From positions 74,010,426 through 74,074,425 of the forward strand of contig CM049309.1 of the NCBI GenBank assembly GCA_026874595.1: a stretch of 64,000 nucleotides of DNA. The letters run 5' to 3'. Below are positions 39,601 through 48,100 of this stretch, piece after piece (position 1 is the stretch's first letter; the number at the start of each line of letters is the position of its first letter). The position numbers were made by a program, and so were the translations under genes. The notes under the pieces are model-generated. The model made no database searches. It had not been told where the DNA came from and saw only the letters and a list, made by a program, of their open reading frames with translations. This stretch comes from Sipunculus nudus. Lineage: Eukaryota; Annelida; Sipuncula; Golfingiida; Sipunculidae.

Positions 39601-40566
39601 TTTGAATCTTTAAGTAAACTGAGCTCACAGAAGGGCGGGGGTGGTTTTCAAGGTTTCCGCCTCTTCTTTTAATGTTTGTAAATTATAAATTAGTTTTCTG
39701 ATTTTGTTCCTTTTTAGCAGCACCCAGAAACCCGTAAATGGACATCCTACCAGTGCAGATGCCTCAGAATGGACTATTGAAGATGTTGGAACCTTCTTGA
39801 CAAAAGTTGGCTTTCCTGATCAGGCCGGTGCATTCAGGGAACAGGTAAGAAGATTAATTTGTCAATGTGTCCAATGAATAACACTGTGACCCAGGTCATA
39901 TTGACCACCATGAAAATCTGACCATCTCAGAGGTTATGCTTCCAAGGTTACTATATACAAGTTTTGACAAAAATTAGTTCACAAATCTTTTGCCAAATTT
40001 GTTTCCTTAAGATCCTTTTGTGTCTCACTAATTATATGCAGGCTGTTGGTTGAATTTTTTGGAATTAGATTAATAATGGTTCATGTAACAATTAAGTAGC
40101 AGGAGTATAATCGTGTTCTTTGAAACATGTTTGCTCTAAGCAGTATTTTAAAAGTCATTTTGTTAATTATTTCTTTATTTTAAGTCAGATGATTCGAAAA
40201 GGGGCAGCAATATTTGCCTTATATTTGTGAATTTACTGTGCTCTATCCTACAAAATTTTCAGTACAGAAGAAAAGCGTAAACAATAAATTCCCTTAATTA
40301 AACATATGTATGGCTGCAGTTATACAAACTGTTAATGGACACGAAAGATTATGCTTAAATAGTATTTGTAAGTAAATTATATAAATATTGATATTTACGT
40401 AAATTGAAATTGAATTGGAGTTTATTACATATATCCGCAGGAGATAGACGGGAAGTCATTGCTACTGATGAAAAGAAGTGACGTATTAACCGGTCTGTCT
40501 ATAAAGCTGGGACCGGCCTTGAAGATCTACCGACAAGTTCAAAAACTTCAAACCGGGGCATTGTAG
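16878..40566 (+). CDS. SAMD1: SAMD1-like chromatin protein: winged helices, double PHD finger, SAM domain (8 exons)
   Basis: Spliced CDS: 16878-17477, 34848-35082, 36149-36261, 37374-37455, 37885-37992, 39279-39360, 39721-39844 (or from 39718) and 40441-40566; 1,470 nt, 489 residues plus stop. Seen: N-terminal SAMD1-type winged helix with the [10 protein letters not shown] and [12 protein letters not shown] motifs; a second H15/winged-helix-like segment; AT-hook-like RRGRP; eight zinc ligands of PHD1 (C251, C254, C272, C275, H280, C283, C301, C304) and eight of PHD2 (C307, C310, C322, C325, H330, C333, C348, C351); a SAM domain with [10 protein letters not shown] and [15 protein letters not shown]. 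Known: the SAMD1 winged helix binds unmethylated CpG DNA and its SAM domain self-associates; KAT6/DPF double PHD fingers bind the histone H3 tail and prefer acylated K14. Inferred: a nuclear CpG-island reader/repressor that also reads H3. Vertebrate SAMD1 as I know it lacks PHD fingers. A KAT6 gene is excluded because a SAM domain and stop replace the MYST domain. Confidence 0.9.
18190..18655. repeat. TA and CA/TA microsatellites in intron 1
   Basis: (TA)n at 18189-18222, about 18506-18522, and (CA)n(TA)n at 18570-18650. Confidence 0.9.
18350..20040 (+). repeat. Satellite-like array in intron 1
   Basis: Repeating blocks with three recurring words: ATTTATTAAATGCTTGG followed by TTATATAATCAC (near 18397, 18770, 19026, 19388, 19780), TGACGCA (18356, 18986, 19277, 19344, 19670, 19738, 19899, 20022) and CAAACGTTTGGTTATAAAAT (near 19190, 19600). 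The larger period is about 360-390 bp with two alternating half-units. Copies are diverged. Confidence 0.7.
20950..21012. repeat. (TA)n microsatellite
   Basis: Interrupted TA run directly before the 343-bp duplication. Confidence 0.95.
21067..21752 (+). repeat. Perfect 343-bp tandem duplication
   Basis: 21067-21409 and 21410-21752 read identically wherever compared, including long distinctive stretches such as AACCCCGCCCTCGAGTGAAG. The copies abut with no spacer. Contains GC-rich and AT-rich parts; the 78-100 codon frame repeated in both is not recognised. Confidence 0.92.
22357..22794. mobile_element. MITE with TTCGCGAGGGTTTTAA ends
   Basis: 438 bp. Left end TACTGTGGTTCCC (22357) is inverted at the right end (AACCACAGTA, to 22794). 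Subterminal blocks TTCGCGAGGGTTTTAATTTC and the inverted AAATTTCAGCCTCGCGAA also pair. TA flanks on both sides suggest a TA target duplication (Tc1/mariner-like, inference). A (TA)n run starts at the right end. Related copy at 59440. Confidence 0.7.
22795..22848. repeat. (TA)n microsatellite
   Basis: Pure TA run directly adjoining the MITE end. Confidence 0.95.
22960..23640 (+). repeat. Interspersed repeat, copy A
   Basis: Shares with 26440-26850 a fixed order of words: GCGAAYCTGTGAGCTTATGC, CGTCGT..., AACGGCAG.AGCT, CAAAAATCAGTCATCT, AAATTGT....ATATTTCACAG, GAAACAATCTCTCT and TGGCCGAGTTACAGGAAG. Within this span a second, shorter unit starts near 23500 (CTCTGAAATCATATGGCTAA). Low-copy-looking words such as GGTGGCGCCACC (23437) recur downstream. 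Confidence 0.65.
23780..24430 (+). promoter_or_regulatory. LTR-like block with heat-shock-type promoter
   Basis: Three clusters of alternating TTC/GAA units at 5-bp spacing: 23911-23928, 23961-23973 and 24010-24032, the last with five units (TTC, GAG, TTC, GAA, TTC). A TATA box (TATAAAT) is at 24044-24050 and AATAAA at 24330-24335 with GT-rich sequence after it. Promoter and poly(A) signal within about 450 bp suggest a solo LTR (U3-R-U5); no hsp coding sequence follows. It interrupts the surrounding repeat units. Ends and target duplication were not found. Confidence 0.55.
24472..24871 (+). mobile_element. 400-bp GC-rich insertion with 9-bp flanking repeats
   Basis: Flanked by TTAGTCATA at 24463-24471 and again at 24872-24880, both within repeat-unit sequence. 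The insert is GC-richer than its surroundings and holds a frame from ATG 24579 to 24875 ([20 protein letters not shown] then a Pro/Gln-rich part and [18 protein letters not shown]). No terminal inverted repeat or poly(A) tail seen. Could be a retroposed cDNA piece or a small transposon; the protein is not recognised. Confidence 0.45.
25438..25721 (+). repeat. 32-bp minisatellite carrying AGGTCA..AGTTCA motifs
   Basis: The 14-mer AGGTCARRAGTTCA (or TGGTCA variant) starts at 25438, 25470, 25612, 25644, 25676 and 25708. Spacing is exactly 32 bp within each group. A second local duplication (TCTATTTATAGCTTTGG near 25394, 25507 and 25566) is interleaved. Confidence 0.8.
25780..26130 (+). repeat. 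About 130-bp tandem repeat with GGTGGCGCCACC
   Basis: Successive units contain TTGATRTATYRRCCTGAAAT, GTATACAT..., a TCGTAT/TCGTGTACAAGAC block, TGGTGGCGCCACC (26002-26013) and TGCCTGCTTATTTCTC. Related units reappear at 26880-27130 (GGTGGCGCCACC at 27105-27116). Confidence 0.6.
26430..26860 (+). repeat. Interspersed repeat, copy B, ending in poly(G)
   Basis: Homologous to 22960-23400 (see shared words there). Ends at a G20-class run at 26838-26857. Confidence 0.65.
27130..28090. other. Intron 1, nothing recognised
   Basis: Contains ACGCGCGTTT twice (near 27193 and 27238). No exon with valid splice signals and domain content recognised. Confidence 0.35.
28090..28770. promoter_or_regulatory. 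CpG-rich patch with CRE-like sites inside intron 1
   Basis: GC and CpG content rise sharply relative to neighbours. A full TGACGTCA palindrome lies at 28197-28204 and TGACGTCTGCG near 28364. Could be an internal enhancer or alternative promoter; no first exon could be identified. Confidence 0.3.
28974..29049. repeat. (TA)n microsatellite
   Basis: Pure TA run of about 38 units. Confidence 0.97.
29050..30840. other. Intron 1, nothing recognised except (TA)n
   Basis: (TA)n at 29950-29982. A Lys/Arg-rich frame from 29613 is not recognised and ends in microsatellite; not called as a gene. ATCGATTAAATCGATT-like palindromic words near 30030-30060. Confidence 0.35.
30845..31195 (+). repeat. Interspersed repeat (GTCCGTCCGTCCGTTCG type)
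   Basis: Starts with TCCGTCCGTCCGTTCGTTAAC, continues with a GCGATAACTTAAAAGGACTT-type block, GATGGATTTT and a TGGTGGCGCCGTGATGAC phrase (near 31018). Similar in style to the repeats at 7570 and 44240. Confidence 0.45.
31200..34847. other. End of intron 1: microsatellites, otherwise nothing recognised
   Basis: (TA)n at 31216-31237, G13-type run at 31825-31838, (TA)n at 33331-33401, and (CA)n(TA)n at 33644-33690. Frames across these are composition artefacts. The polypyrimidine tract of exon 2 begins near 34826. Confidence 0.45.
34848..35082 (+). CDS. SAMD1: SAMD1-like exon 2 (linker and first half of PHD1)
   Basis: Acceptor TTTGTTCAATTTCAG| before 34848, in phase 0 with exon 1; donor AAAG|GTAGGC at 35082/35083 leaves phase 1. 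It encodes a polar linker (residues 201-248) and then the start of PHD1, [11 protein letters not shown]...[12 protein letters not shown], giving zinc ligands C251, C254, C272 and C275. The EDLLVC stretch corresponds to the EELLSC of KAT6/DPF double PHD fingers. Confidence 0.92.
36149..36261 (+). CDS. SAMD1: SAMD1-like exon 3 (end of PHD1, start of PHD2)
   Basis: Acceptor TTTTGTTCCAG| at 36148; the leading CT completes the alanine codon split with exon 2, giving AHPSCMDYS. Encodes H280, C283, then [14 protein letters not shown] (C301, C304, C307, C310), the hinge where the two PHD fingers share a continuous WQC-C-C-C run, as in KAT6 and DPF proteins. Donor CCG|GTAAGT at 36261/36262, phase 0. 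Confidence 0.92.
36498..37140. mobile_element. pogo/Tigger-like non-autonomous element in intron 3
   Basis: Left end GAGTAGAGCGTCGATAATCC and right end, on the minus strand CAGTAGAGCGTCGTTTATCC, are inverted. CAGTA...TTATCCG termini are typical of pogo/Tigger elements of the Tc1/mariner superfamily. Internal TTCGGATAAACGATC words repeat near the right end. About 643 bp, no transposase. TA target duplication not intact. Confidence 0.65.
37374..37455 (+). CDS. SAMD1: SAMD1-like exon 4 (PHD2 core), GC donor
   Basis: Acceptor TCTCCCACAG| before 37374, then [20 protein letters not shown], which supplies C322, C325, H330 and C333. The exon must end at CATG|GCAAGT (37455/37456), because joining to exon 5 restores [10 protein letters not shown]. 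No GT donor keeps the frame, so this is a GC-AG intron; the donor matches the usual GC-donor pattern GCAAGT. Confidence 0.9.
37885..37992 (+). CDS. SAMD1: SAMD1-like exon 5 (end of PHD2, acidic linker)
   Basis: Acceptor GTTATACAG| before 37885; encodes KWICKQC with the last two zinc ligands C348 and C351, then an acidic linker ([18 protein letters not shown]). Donor ACAG|GTAAGA at 37992/37993, phase 1. Confidence 0.9.
38219..38231. repeat. Short (TA)n in intron 5
   Basis: Brief TA run; the surrounding intron 5 sequence 37993-38750 shows nothing else. Confidence 0.7.
38754..39187. mobile_element. hAT-like MITE in intron 5
   Basis: Perfect 12-bp inverted ends AGGGCTCCCAAC (38755-38766) and GTTGGGAGCCCT (39175-39186); the right end reads CAGGG on the minus strand, a hAT-type terminus. 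The direct repeat CTACC flanks it at 38749-38753 and 39188-39192. The interior is rich in TTCCTATATTT-type words and resembles 43655-44055. Confidence 0.7.
39279..39360 (+). CDS. SAMD1: SAMD1-like exon 6 (linker)
   Basis: Acceptor CTGTATCTCTTCAG| before 39279. The G from exon 5 plus AT makes Asp, then [18 protein letters not shown] and EIKTDV. It is a proline- and acid-containing linker without a domain. Donor TCAG|GTGATT at 39360/39361, phase 2. Small exon; supported by exact phase with both neighbours. Confidence 0.85.
39721..39844 (+). CDS. SAMD1: SAMD1-like exon 7 (first half of SAM domain)
   Basis: Encodes a short linker and the N-terminal SAM helices: [17 protein letters not shown] and DQAGAFREQ. 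The acceptor is a tandem TAGCAG at 39715-39720; using the first AG starts the exon at 39718 and adds one serine, with the frame unchanged. Donor AACAG|GTAAGA at 39844/39845, phase 0. Confidence 0.9.
40441..40566 (+). CDS. SAMD1: SAMD1-like exon 8 (second half of SAM domain, stop)
   Basis: Acceptor ATATATCCGCAG| before 40441. Encodes [20 protein letters not shown] and then [17 protein letters not shown], a very close match to the SAMD1 SAM domain, followed by TGAL and TAG at 40564-40566. The split between ...FREQ and EIDG falls in the middle of the SAM domain. Confidence 0.93.
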   Translation, partial: EIDGKSLLLMKRSDVLTGLSIKLGPALKIYRQVQKLQTGAL

Positions 40567-41060
40567 CTCCAGCGACTTCTAAAAAATAGGGCGTTTGACT
40601 CCATTAAAAATCTACCCAAAAAGAACTTTGAGCAAACTGTGTTTGTCTAGTGCTGAACTAGACTTAAATATTTATCCCAGAGGGGTACGGGAACGTCAAA
40701 ATATGTATATCATGCAGCAAACGTCACTATATCTGGATCAGTCTTACATTCAAGATGGCAGTACTGCTATCATAAACCGATATTACTGTGATTTGTTTAC
40801 TAATGATATGCGAACTGCTAAAAAGATGTTTCGATGCCATGCCAACATCTGCTGTATACATCCTCAAGGATAATGTGATAAGTGGGTAGTAATCGCTGGT
40901 TATTTACATGCACCTGTTTGGGTAGTATAATTGAAGGTGCATATATTAACGTTATCTGATGTGCGTATACCCAAGGAGTTGCATTAAACTTATTCTTTAT
41001 CATGTCACACCGAATGTAAATAACACAAATGTAAATAAACCTGACGGCATCGGTTTTCAT
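40567..41060 (+). other. Probable 3' UTR of the SAMD1-like gene
   Basis: Follows the stop codon. The first clear AATAAA is at 41034-41039 (GTAAATAAACC), giving a UTR of about 490 nt if used. The open frame across 40595-40873 has no recognisable content and is treated as UTR. Confidence 0.45.
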
Positions 41061-43236
41061 CAAAGAAAACTGTGATGGAAGCTGAGCACAGAACGTGGAT
41101 ATAAAAAATGAGGAGGTTTGCTGTCAGAATTCAGTGTGATACGGCCGTTGCATACATTTAGGCACTTAAGCGCTCAGCACTGGGCGGGCACTGTCCCAGT
41201 TGGGGTCTATTAAGGATATCATATACTTGGTATAACCGTCTCGCTGATAAACAATCAGTTACTAGTGTATATGCAAAAGAGGTGACATTACAGTTGTAAC
41301 GTTAATATGTCCTCAATATCGCTACGAATGAGCACTTTGTGATAATAATATTATAACGAGACTGGGAGAGAAATCGTTGATGTTATAGCAAGCAAACTAG
41401 CAGGGACATGACTGTAACGACGTGAGGGTGCATCTTTGGGATTAATTCTTCCACCAAGTTGAACTGGCGATGAACAGCATACAGAGTTGATTCACCGAGT
41501 CGATTTAAAGATGCATGTATTTCCCCAGCGTGGTATTTAAAAGCATCGGCCCTTCTGCCAAATGCAGTGATACCCAATATCCCATGGAGTTGGAAGCACG
41601 ATTGACAATTTAATCTTACTGCAAGAATGTGCCCCAAGCTTCAGAAACTGACAGCAAGGCGCACTGGTGATACAGGTTTACTTTTTCTATACGGAGAGGA
41701 TTTATTTTTATAAAGTTGCAGAGCTCCTTGTATAAAGAATGTATATAGTCGTACGATGTTGGCACTTCACCTTGTTGGAATTTCATACATACACAAACAC
41801 CTTTTCACCCAATCATAAACGCGTCACAAATTGTTCATTCATACATTGTATATAACCAGACTTCAATCTCCACGCCAAATGTTGAGTTCAGCGTAAACAG
41901 AATTTTTCATCTTGCAGTTTAAAAGAAAATCCGTAAATAATTTCATACACGGTTGAAAGCAAGGCCTGAAAAAAACCAGTGCATGCCTTCAGCTTATTTG
42001 GTTTGATATTACTAACAATGTATCCAAAAAGTTTATGTGAATTAAAATTGTTGGATAAAAATATAAACTATACGTCTGTTAATATCATCAACGTTTTCCC
42101 AGCAAATAAAATGGTGCACTTGAAAAAAAATAAGGATTCATAAATTTGGGTTTAAGCCAGATTTAAGAATGTGAATGTGAACCGCATGCATTTTAAAGCC
42201 AGTGTTCTTGACAGAATGCAGGAAGGTTGGATATTTTTTAATTTGCAATTGATTAATTTAAAATATGACTTGTGACGGGTATTGCTGGGGAGAGTTCAAG
42301 TGTGGTAAAAAATTTGCGATGCCAACTCCTCATTCATTTGGCCAGTTTTGGTTTTCATGTATATAGCGCCGTTACTACACGGAGACAGATTAAGAGGAGA
42401 TGTGATTATATCTTTATTTATTTATTTGGATGGGTTAGCGTGTAAGGATATGTACATGTGAAACATTCCTTAGTGTCTGATGGCTTATTTCATTTAGTCT
42501 TCCTATATACCCTCCAATGACCGAGCAGGCATGGGCGTGGTGATTGCATTGTTTATCTAGTTATAACATTCTAATCAAGATTATTGCTTTGTTACTAAGA
42601 CACGCTTGTTTCTTAGAGGATTTAAGGACCTTGCTTGTATATATTTTTTTTTTGACCTTCACTAGATCTTGCAGATGTTAAATGTGAAAATCTTGGATCC
42701 AACAAACATTATGATTACTAAATGATTCAGATTACTAATTTAAACATTTTAATGGGTTAGTCGGAACGTTTATTATACTTTTATTGAAAATCTGCAAAAA
42801 AATATGAATGCTTAAAAAGCATGACTGCAGATTATAATAACAGGTGATAAAATATCGCAATTAAGGATATGAACCACGAATGGTGATTAAGTAGACATGC
42901 ATATCTCCGATCTGGTCAAAGTGTTCATAGCTTATTCATCCAGAGGTTTAGTAATGGTTATATATGTACACATTATTCCACAACTTTCACTTAACATTAC
43001 ACTATGAGTGAAATCATATATCCTGGCGAACAGAAATATCATACATTATGTCAGTCTTCATAAGAGTCGTGAAAACCCCAAGCTAAACAACCCCGGTATT
43101 CAAGAATGGCGTCAAGACAACGAAAACATTGATTTTCGCGCAACTAGTTATTTTTGTTATATAATGTAATTACCAAGGAACTAGCCATGTACATATATTA
43201 AAATTAGTCCTATTATGATAGTTTGCTTCTGTGCAG
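41061..43236. other. Downstream DNA, nothing recognised
   Basis: No gene, RNA or transposon ends that I can support. Confidence 0.4.
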
Positions 43237-43375
43237 GTTATCCAGACGATCCAGAACTTGAAGGGCCTGTGGTCGTCCTCTGGCTATATGAACCAGGTAC
43301 ATTGCACCCGGACTGAAAGGGTTTCTCGCTATGCAGGAGTATATTTTACTGTTGGCATTTTATTTATGTAATAAA
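43237..43375 (+). other. Candidate alternative 3'-terminal exon
   Basis: GTTTGCTTCTGTGCAG| is a good acceptor. From 43237 a phase-0 frame runs 44 codons to TAA at 43369-43371, overlapping an AATAAA at 43370-43375. It starts VIQTIQNLKGLW. Exon 7 ends in phase 0, so splicing from it is possible; whether exon 8 can donate is doubtful (only CAA|GTTCAA). An internal donor CCAG|GTACAT at 43296 also exists. Alternatively it is a chance frame or belongs to another gene. Confidence 0.3.
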
Positions 43376-43439
43376 GAGTATGGGGAAATTGTGCAGCTGT
43401 GTGTCAACAAGAGCGAATACATTCCGGTTAGTCTTAGAT

Positions 43440-43655
43440 AGCTGAGAATAGAATTCTCGTAGTCACGTGGATGAATTCTCGTAGTCACATGGATGAAATG
43501 TCGAATCCCGTGAAAACGTGTAAATGTAATATAATTACTATTCCCGTGGGTCCATGAAAACGGGCATGCAGATCAATAAAGATTTCTCTGAGATATGATT
43601 TGTTTTTCCTGCTACATGCGAACTTTGTTTTTCCTGCTGCATGCGAACTTCCGCT
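43440..43655 (+). repeat. Two short tandem duplications
   Basis: GAATTCTCGTAGTCACRTGGAT occurs twice in tandem near 43452; TTTGTTTTTCCTGCTRCATG occurs twice near 43600 and 43625. Confidence 0.75.
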
Positions 43656-44060
43656 TCCGCTGACTCCCTATATTTCCTGTTTATTTCTGTAAAATCGTTT
43701 CCTTTAATTTTCTGTATTTTCTAGCATTTAAGACTGTAATCTGTATTTTCCTATTTTTTCACTGCACAATTGTTCTTAATATAGTGGGTTCTTTATTTAA
43801 TATTTTTTTTGTGTGCTATAAACTTATTATTATTGAGAACACGCAGCTCATGTTGAAAGTTTCTTGTTAGGGATGCAGTCGTACAATTGCAGCTTTCTAA
43901 AACTAGTGAAACTGATCTCTAGAACCTTGGAGGATGGTTGTGTAAATTTACCTTGTAAACCAAGATTAAGCTGTGAAAACTATATTTTTCATATATATTT
44001 GGCTTTGCATTCCTATATGTAAAATTCCTATATTTTTTTCAGCAGCCTAAAGGGCGCCCT
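43655..44060 (+). mobile_element. Interior of the 38754-type MITE, second copy
   Basis: Shares CTCCCTATATTTCCTG, TTTTCACTGCACAA/TTTTCACTGCAAAA, TATTGA.AACA and AGCTWTCTAAAMC words in the same order as 38780-39010. Terminal inverted repeats not preserved. Confidence 0.5.
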
Positions 44061-44189
44061 TACATTATTAACACATTAACAGACACTCATATTGAATCGT
44101 GGAATATTATTATGTGGCTGCGCCTGTTCATCAATTTAAGAAGACCCCTTTTCTTGCTCTAGTTCCCATCTTCGGGAAGGGACTATCTC

Positions 44190-44620
44190 TTTGCCTTTGC
44201 CTGTCCATGTATCTGTTTCAGGACGTTAATATTATTCGGTTTCATTCAGATTTGCTGGAGTGATAGCACTTGTACACGGTTACATAGCTAGGAATGGTTT
44301 GTACTATGTTCATCTGCCAGTCCATCACCCAAAATCTTCAGTTGCATTTGCTTCCGGGTAGTATTTGCCTGAAGATTTTCCGATTTTATTCCGACTGAAA
44401 ATGATATTTTTTTTAAAGAATGTGGGATTTGATAGCTTTTGGTATATCCGTGTGACAGTCCGTGTGTTAGTGCGTCAGCCTAATTCTAATATACATGCAT
44501 TTTTTCCGGGTGAAAAACTTGCCTTACGTTAGTAACCAATTTCATTCAAATTTGCTACAAAAGTTTCCTTGGATTGTTTGACTGTCCTTTTTATTTTATT
44601 ATATTTGTTATGCCTTTCCA
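44190..44620 (+). repeat. Interspersed repeat (TTTCATTCARATTTGCT type)
   Basis: Two related segments share TTTCATTCAGATTTGCT / TTTCATTCAAATTTGCT (near 44239 and 44539) and CAGTCC...TCA words. Style matches the repeats at 7570 and 30845. Confidence 0.45.
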
Positions 44621-44758
44621 TACAAACAGGCCCCAAACCCCTCCCGCCCGAGTATATAGGGGAAATCTAACTGTAATATATTATCGAGAAAACTTTTCCA
44701 TACATTGCGTACCCCTCTGGGGTCCCACATGCGTATTTATATATATTTCCAGTATTTT

Positions 44759-45148
44759 GCGGGTCCCGCATGCGGGTGCTGTATACGATATAAATTATGT
44801 GCAGCTGTCTTTGGCACAGACGAAAGCATTGTTAAACCTTACAGTATCATGAAGGACTATATGCCCAGTTTACGCAAAGGTGTACCGGAACTAACATTGG
44901 TGAAAGAACGCGTGGCAGGAGGAGTCGCCATGAAGAATTCGCTGTGTAAGCTTGACTGGTGAGATGATACCCCCTCCACCCATACCTCGTTTCACCATGC
45001 ACTAGTGTAAACATTAACCGAATACTGATTTAAAGAAGATGTTAATATTAAAAATTTTATTATAAAGGCATGCGTGTGTCGCATGAAATGTATTATCCGC
45101 ATGCTGGACCCGCTTGAAGTGAAAGCGCTAACCGCATGCGGGTCCCGC
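44759..45148. mobile_element. MITE-like element with GCGGGTCCCGCATGCGGGT ends
   Basis: Left end GCGGGTCCCGCATGCGGGT (44759-44777); right end ACCGCATGCGGGTCCCGC (45131-45148) is its imperfect inverse and each arm is itself partly palindromic around GCATGC. A frame inside it, ending at 44962, reads FGTDESIVKPYSIMKDYM and then LVKERVAGGVAMK; not recognised. TSD unclear. Confidence 0.5.
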
Positions 45149-48100
45149 ACATTTATATATCAACCAAAATCAACCACGAAGAGGTTCCCGGTTCGTAATT
45201 TCTTAATGTAATATTGTTCTACACCATTCTAATGAGCACCAGTCTGCCTCTCTGAGAGTATATCGAGATGTCAGGGTGGCACGCTCGGGTTAAACGAGAA
45301 GCGCACTGTAAGACCGCATAAGGATACAAATGTTTTCGTCGTTTTTTACGCCGCCTCATCCCCTATACAAGTACGTTATCTCCTAAAATCAATCAGACCA
45401 ACCGTTACGTATTTTTTTGAACTTTCTAAGAACAACCACAATATAAGGGAAAACTTACTTCGTAACTCTTGTTTATAGAATATTTACCCCAATCAATATC
45501 AACATGTCTTGCACGGGTTACTGGACGATGGCCAATTGGTATGCGACACAGGAAACGACTGGTGATTTTCACATAGGTTGGCGAGTTTACGTGTATTATT
45601 TTGTATTAATTCATTCCTCGCAGCTATATGTTAAGTTTACCGATATCGATGCAACAGGATGGATGGCCATTTAAGAGCATTTTCTCGAATGACTTGTGTC
45701 ACAAGTGGGCTTACCTGTCCAAAATATATGCCTTCAGAGTCGTGCGTTCACGGCTACATTCTAATATGCTGCAATGGTTGCCCTGTTAGAGCAGCAGAGT
45801 GGGATTAGTTTTGGCCTGTGGCTGTCTGACAAAATTTATCCACACATTAGTTTTCCCGGTTCTCACGGCCGCACCTCTCTCTGTGGGGTGAAGGTAGGGT
45901 ACAGGTGTTTGGCACGGAGTGGGCCTTGTTGCTGGTGTTCTTCTGTCTCGTCCGACTTCACTTCTTGGACCTGGTGCGTGGCGTTCTTGTGCTAACCTTG
46001 GATATCGTCTTGGATCTCTTTGTACTAGCTTTGAGGTTCTCGTCAAATCTCTGTAGACCTCGCTTCTATTTCTCCTTAAAATAACCCGGAGGCCAACTTA
46101 CTAGAAGCAAACTTTCTTCTCCACTTCTGTCGTTAACAATTGGTAAAGGAGCATGTGCGAGCCCTTTTAGGGCTATACGTGATCTGCTCGAGCCCCGACT
46201 TCATGTTTTCTTACTTGCCTTCTCACGGCCGTGAAAACGCCTGATTAAAGCCAAGTTTTAAATTCTTTGAAAAAAATCTGAATTTCTCGCCAATAACTGC
46301 CTGTGGCAGACCCCGGCCAATATAGCAATTAAACCATGTTTTAAATTAATGTGTCAAGGTATTTATTAATTTTCCATTGTTGTAAATTAGAATTATCCCT
46401 GAAAATTGTGAAAAATACAGTAGTACCGAACGATTTCAATGATGTGTAAAGGAGGCTTTGCGAAAAAAAACCTGAAAAAATGCATATATTGGCTCTTGAA
46501 AAGACCGTAAAAATTAAGTCCTAAACTTTGTGTGGGATCCTGAAATATAAAAATTTTGTAAATGGCAGCATGCCCTTGCGGAGTGGCTTTGTTGGAATTA
46601 CATATGGAATATCCGGCCGCCGTCTTTCTTGGATCAGGCTGTTTTCGGGCAGTTGAGTTGTTGTATGTGAATAAGAAATTCAGACGTCTGCTTGCTCGTA
46701 CACCTTTACTTCCTCTCTCCCTTCTGGTTGGCAATTTGTCTAGCAATTTTACGTTTCCTACGTTTTTGGTCGCAGTCCTATTTTCCAAACCTTTTCTCGA
46801 AAACTGTCCTTCTTGCCCCTTTGCTTTATACTATATATCATGCAGCGTCAAAACAGTGTGAATTACTGTGAAATCGTGTTTGTATTATTTTAAGTATAAA
46901 CTATTATGATTAATTTTTGGCACTCTGTGATTGTAGGGATTTACACGCGTATTTCAACAAATAATATAAATTATTTGTAATTTCAGTACTTCTTTTGTCC
47001 TCGGCTATGTTTTGTTCTGTTTTCCTTTGTCCTACGTATTGTATATATTCAGTCCTATACCAATCGAATGTTTTCATAAGGGTTGGCTTGAAAACATTAG
47101 TTCTGAAAATGTATGCCACCTTCACAATCGTTTTTTTGTTTTTATATTAGTACTGGTATATTATTTAATGGATGCCCGTAGGGACACGTAAATTCTCTTA
47201 ATAAACTTAATAAACAAAGTAATTACATTCATATATGTTGGCCGTAATAGGGAAACATTCGTTTGTGTGTAGGTCTCGACAAAAATTATTCTAATTCATG
47301 GCCGGATTCAATAGGAGGGGCAAGGGGCTTTTAACCCACAATACTGGGATAAATTAAATTTGCCTGTGATTGTATTTTAAAATTTTCTGAGTTTTAAAAA
47401 CATTTCGAAGATATTTAACCCCCTATGTTAACGGTAAACACATTTTCAAAATTCTTGTTCCGTCTCTTGGCTGCATATAACTCGCTAACGATATATTCAT
47501 CGTGAAAAATGCAAAACAAGTCTATAAATTACAATTAATATGACGATATGGATTGTGTATCACCCATATTCCAAAAATTAAACCGCAAGCTGCGAACCTT
47601 ATATAAAATATCGTAAATTTGATTGCTTGTATTAAGCTAAAACTTAATTTCTCGTGCCTGCATGTGTAATGGCTATAAAGAAAATCTACATTTCAATCAG
47701 ATTATATATTAATAAATATGAGACCTATCATGTTTTCGTGGGGCAGTGTAAACGGATGTCACGATTCCATGATACAAAAGGACGCTGATTGTCAGGTTTG
47801 ATCCAAATATAAAACCGCAAAAAATCAGCGCATGTTAATCTGAATGGTCCTATACAAATTGTCATAGAATCGCCATTTAATACAAAAGTACATAAATTTG
47901 TTCTCCAGGTAAGTTCAGCAATATTACATTTTCCTTGTCCTAAGCTGTAATTTTAATATTTTTTTACAAGAGGCAAGACCAAGCGTAGCTTCAATCCCCC
48001 CCCCCCCCCCGCACCCCCCTTCCCCCGGTCAAGGAAGCTTTAATCATTAGCGATATGTTTATATATACTGAATTGTTAGTGAAACAGATAAGGCAACTGA

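Noticed and set aside
45774-46046. Gene candidate in the GC-richer stretch near 45.9 kb
   Set aside because: Open frames on both strands but no domain, no consistent splice sites and no poly(A) signal tied to them.
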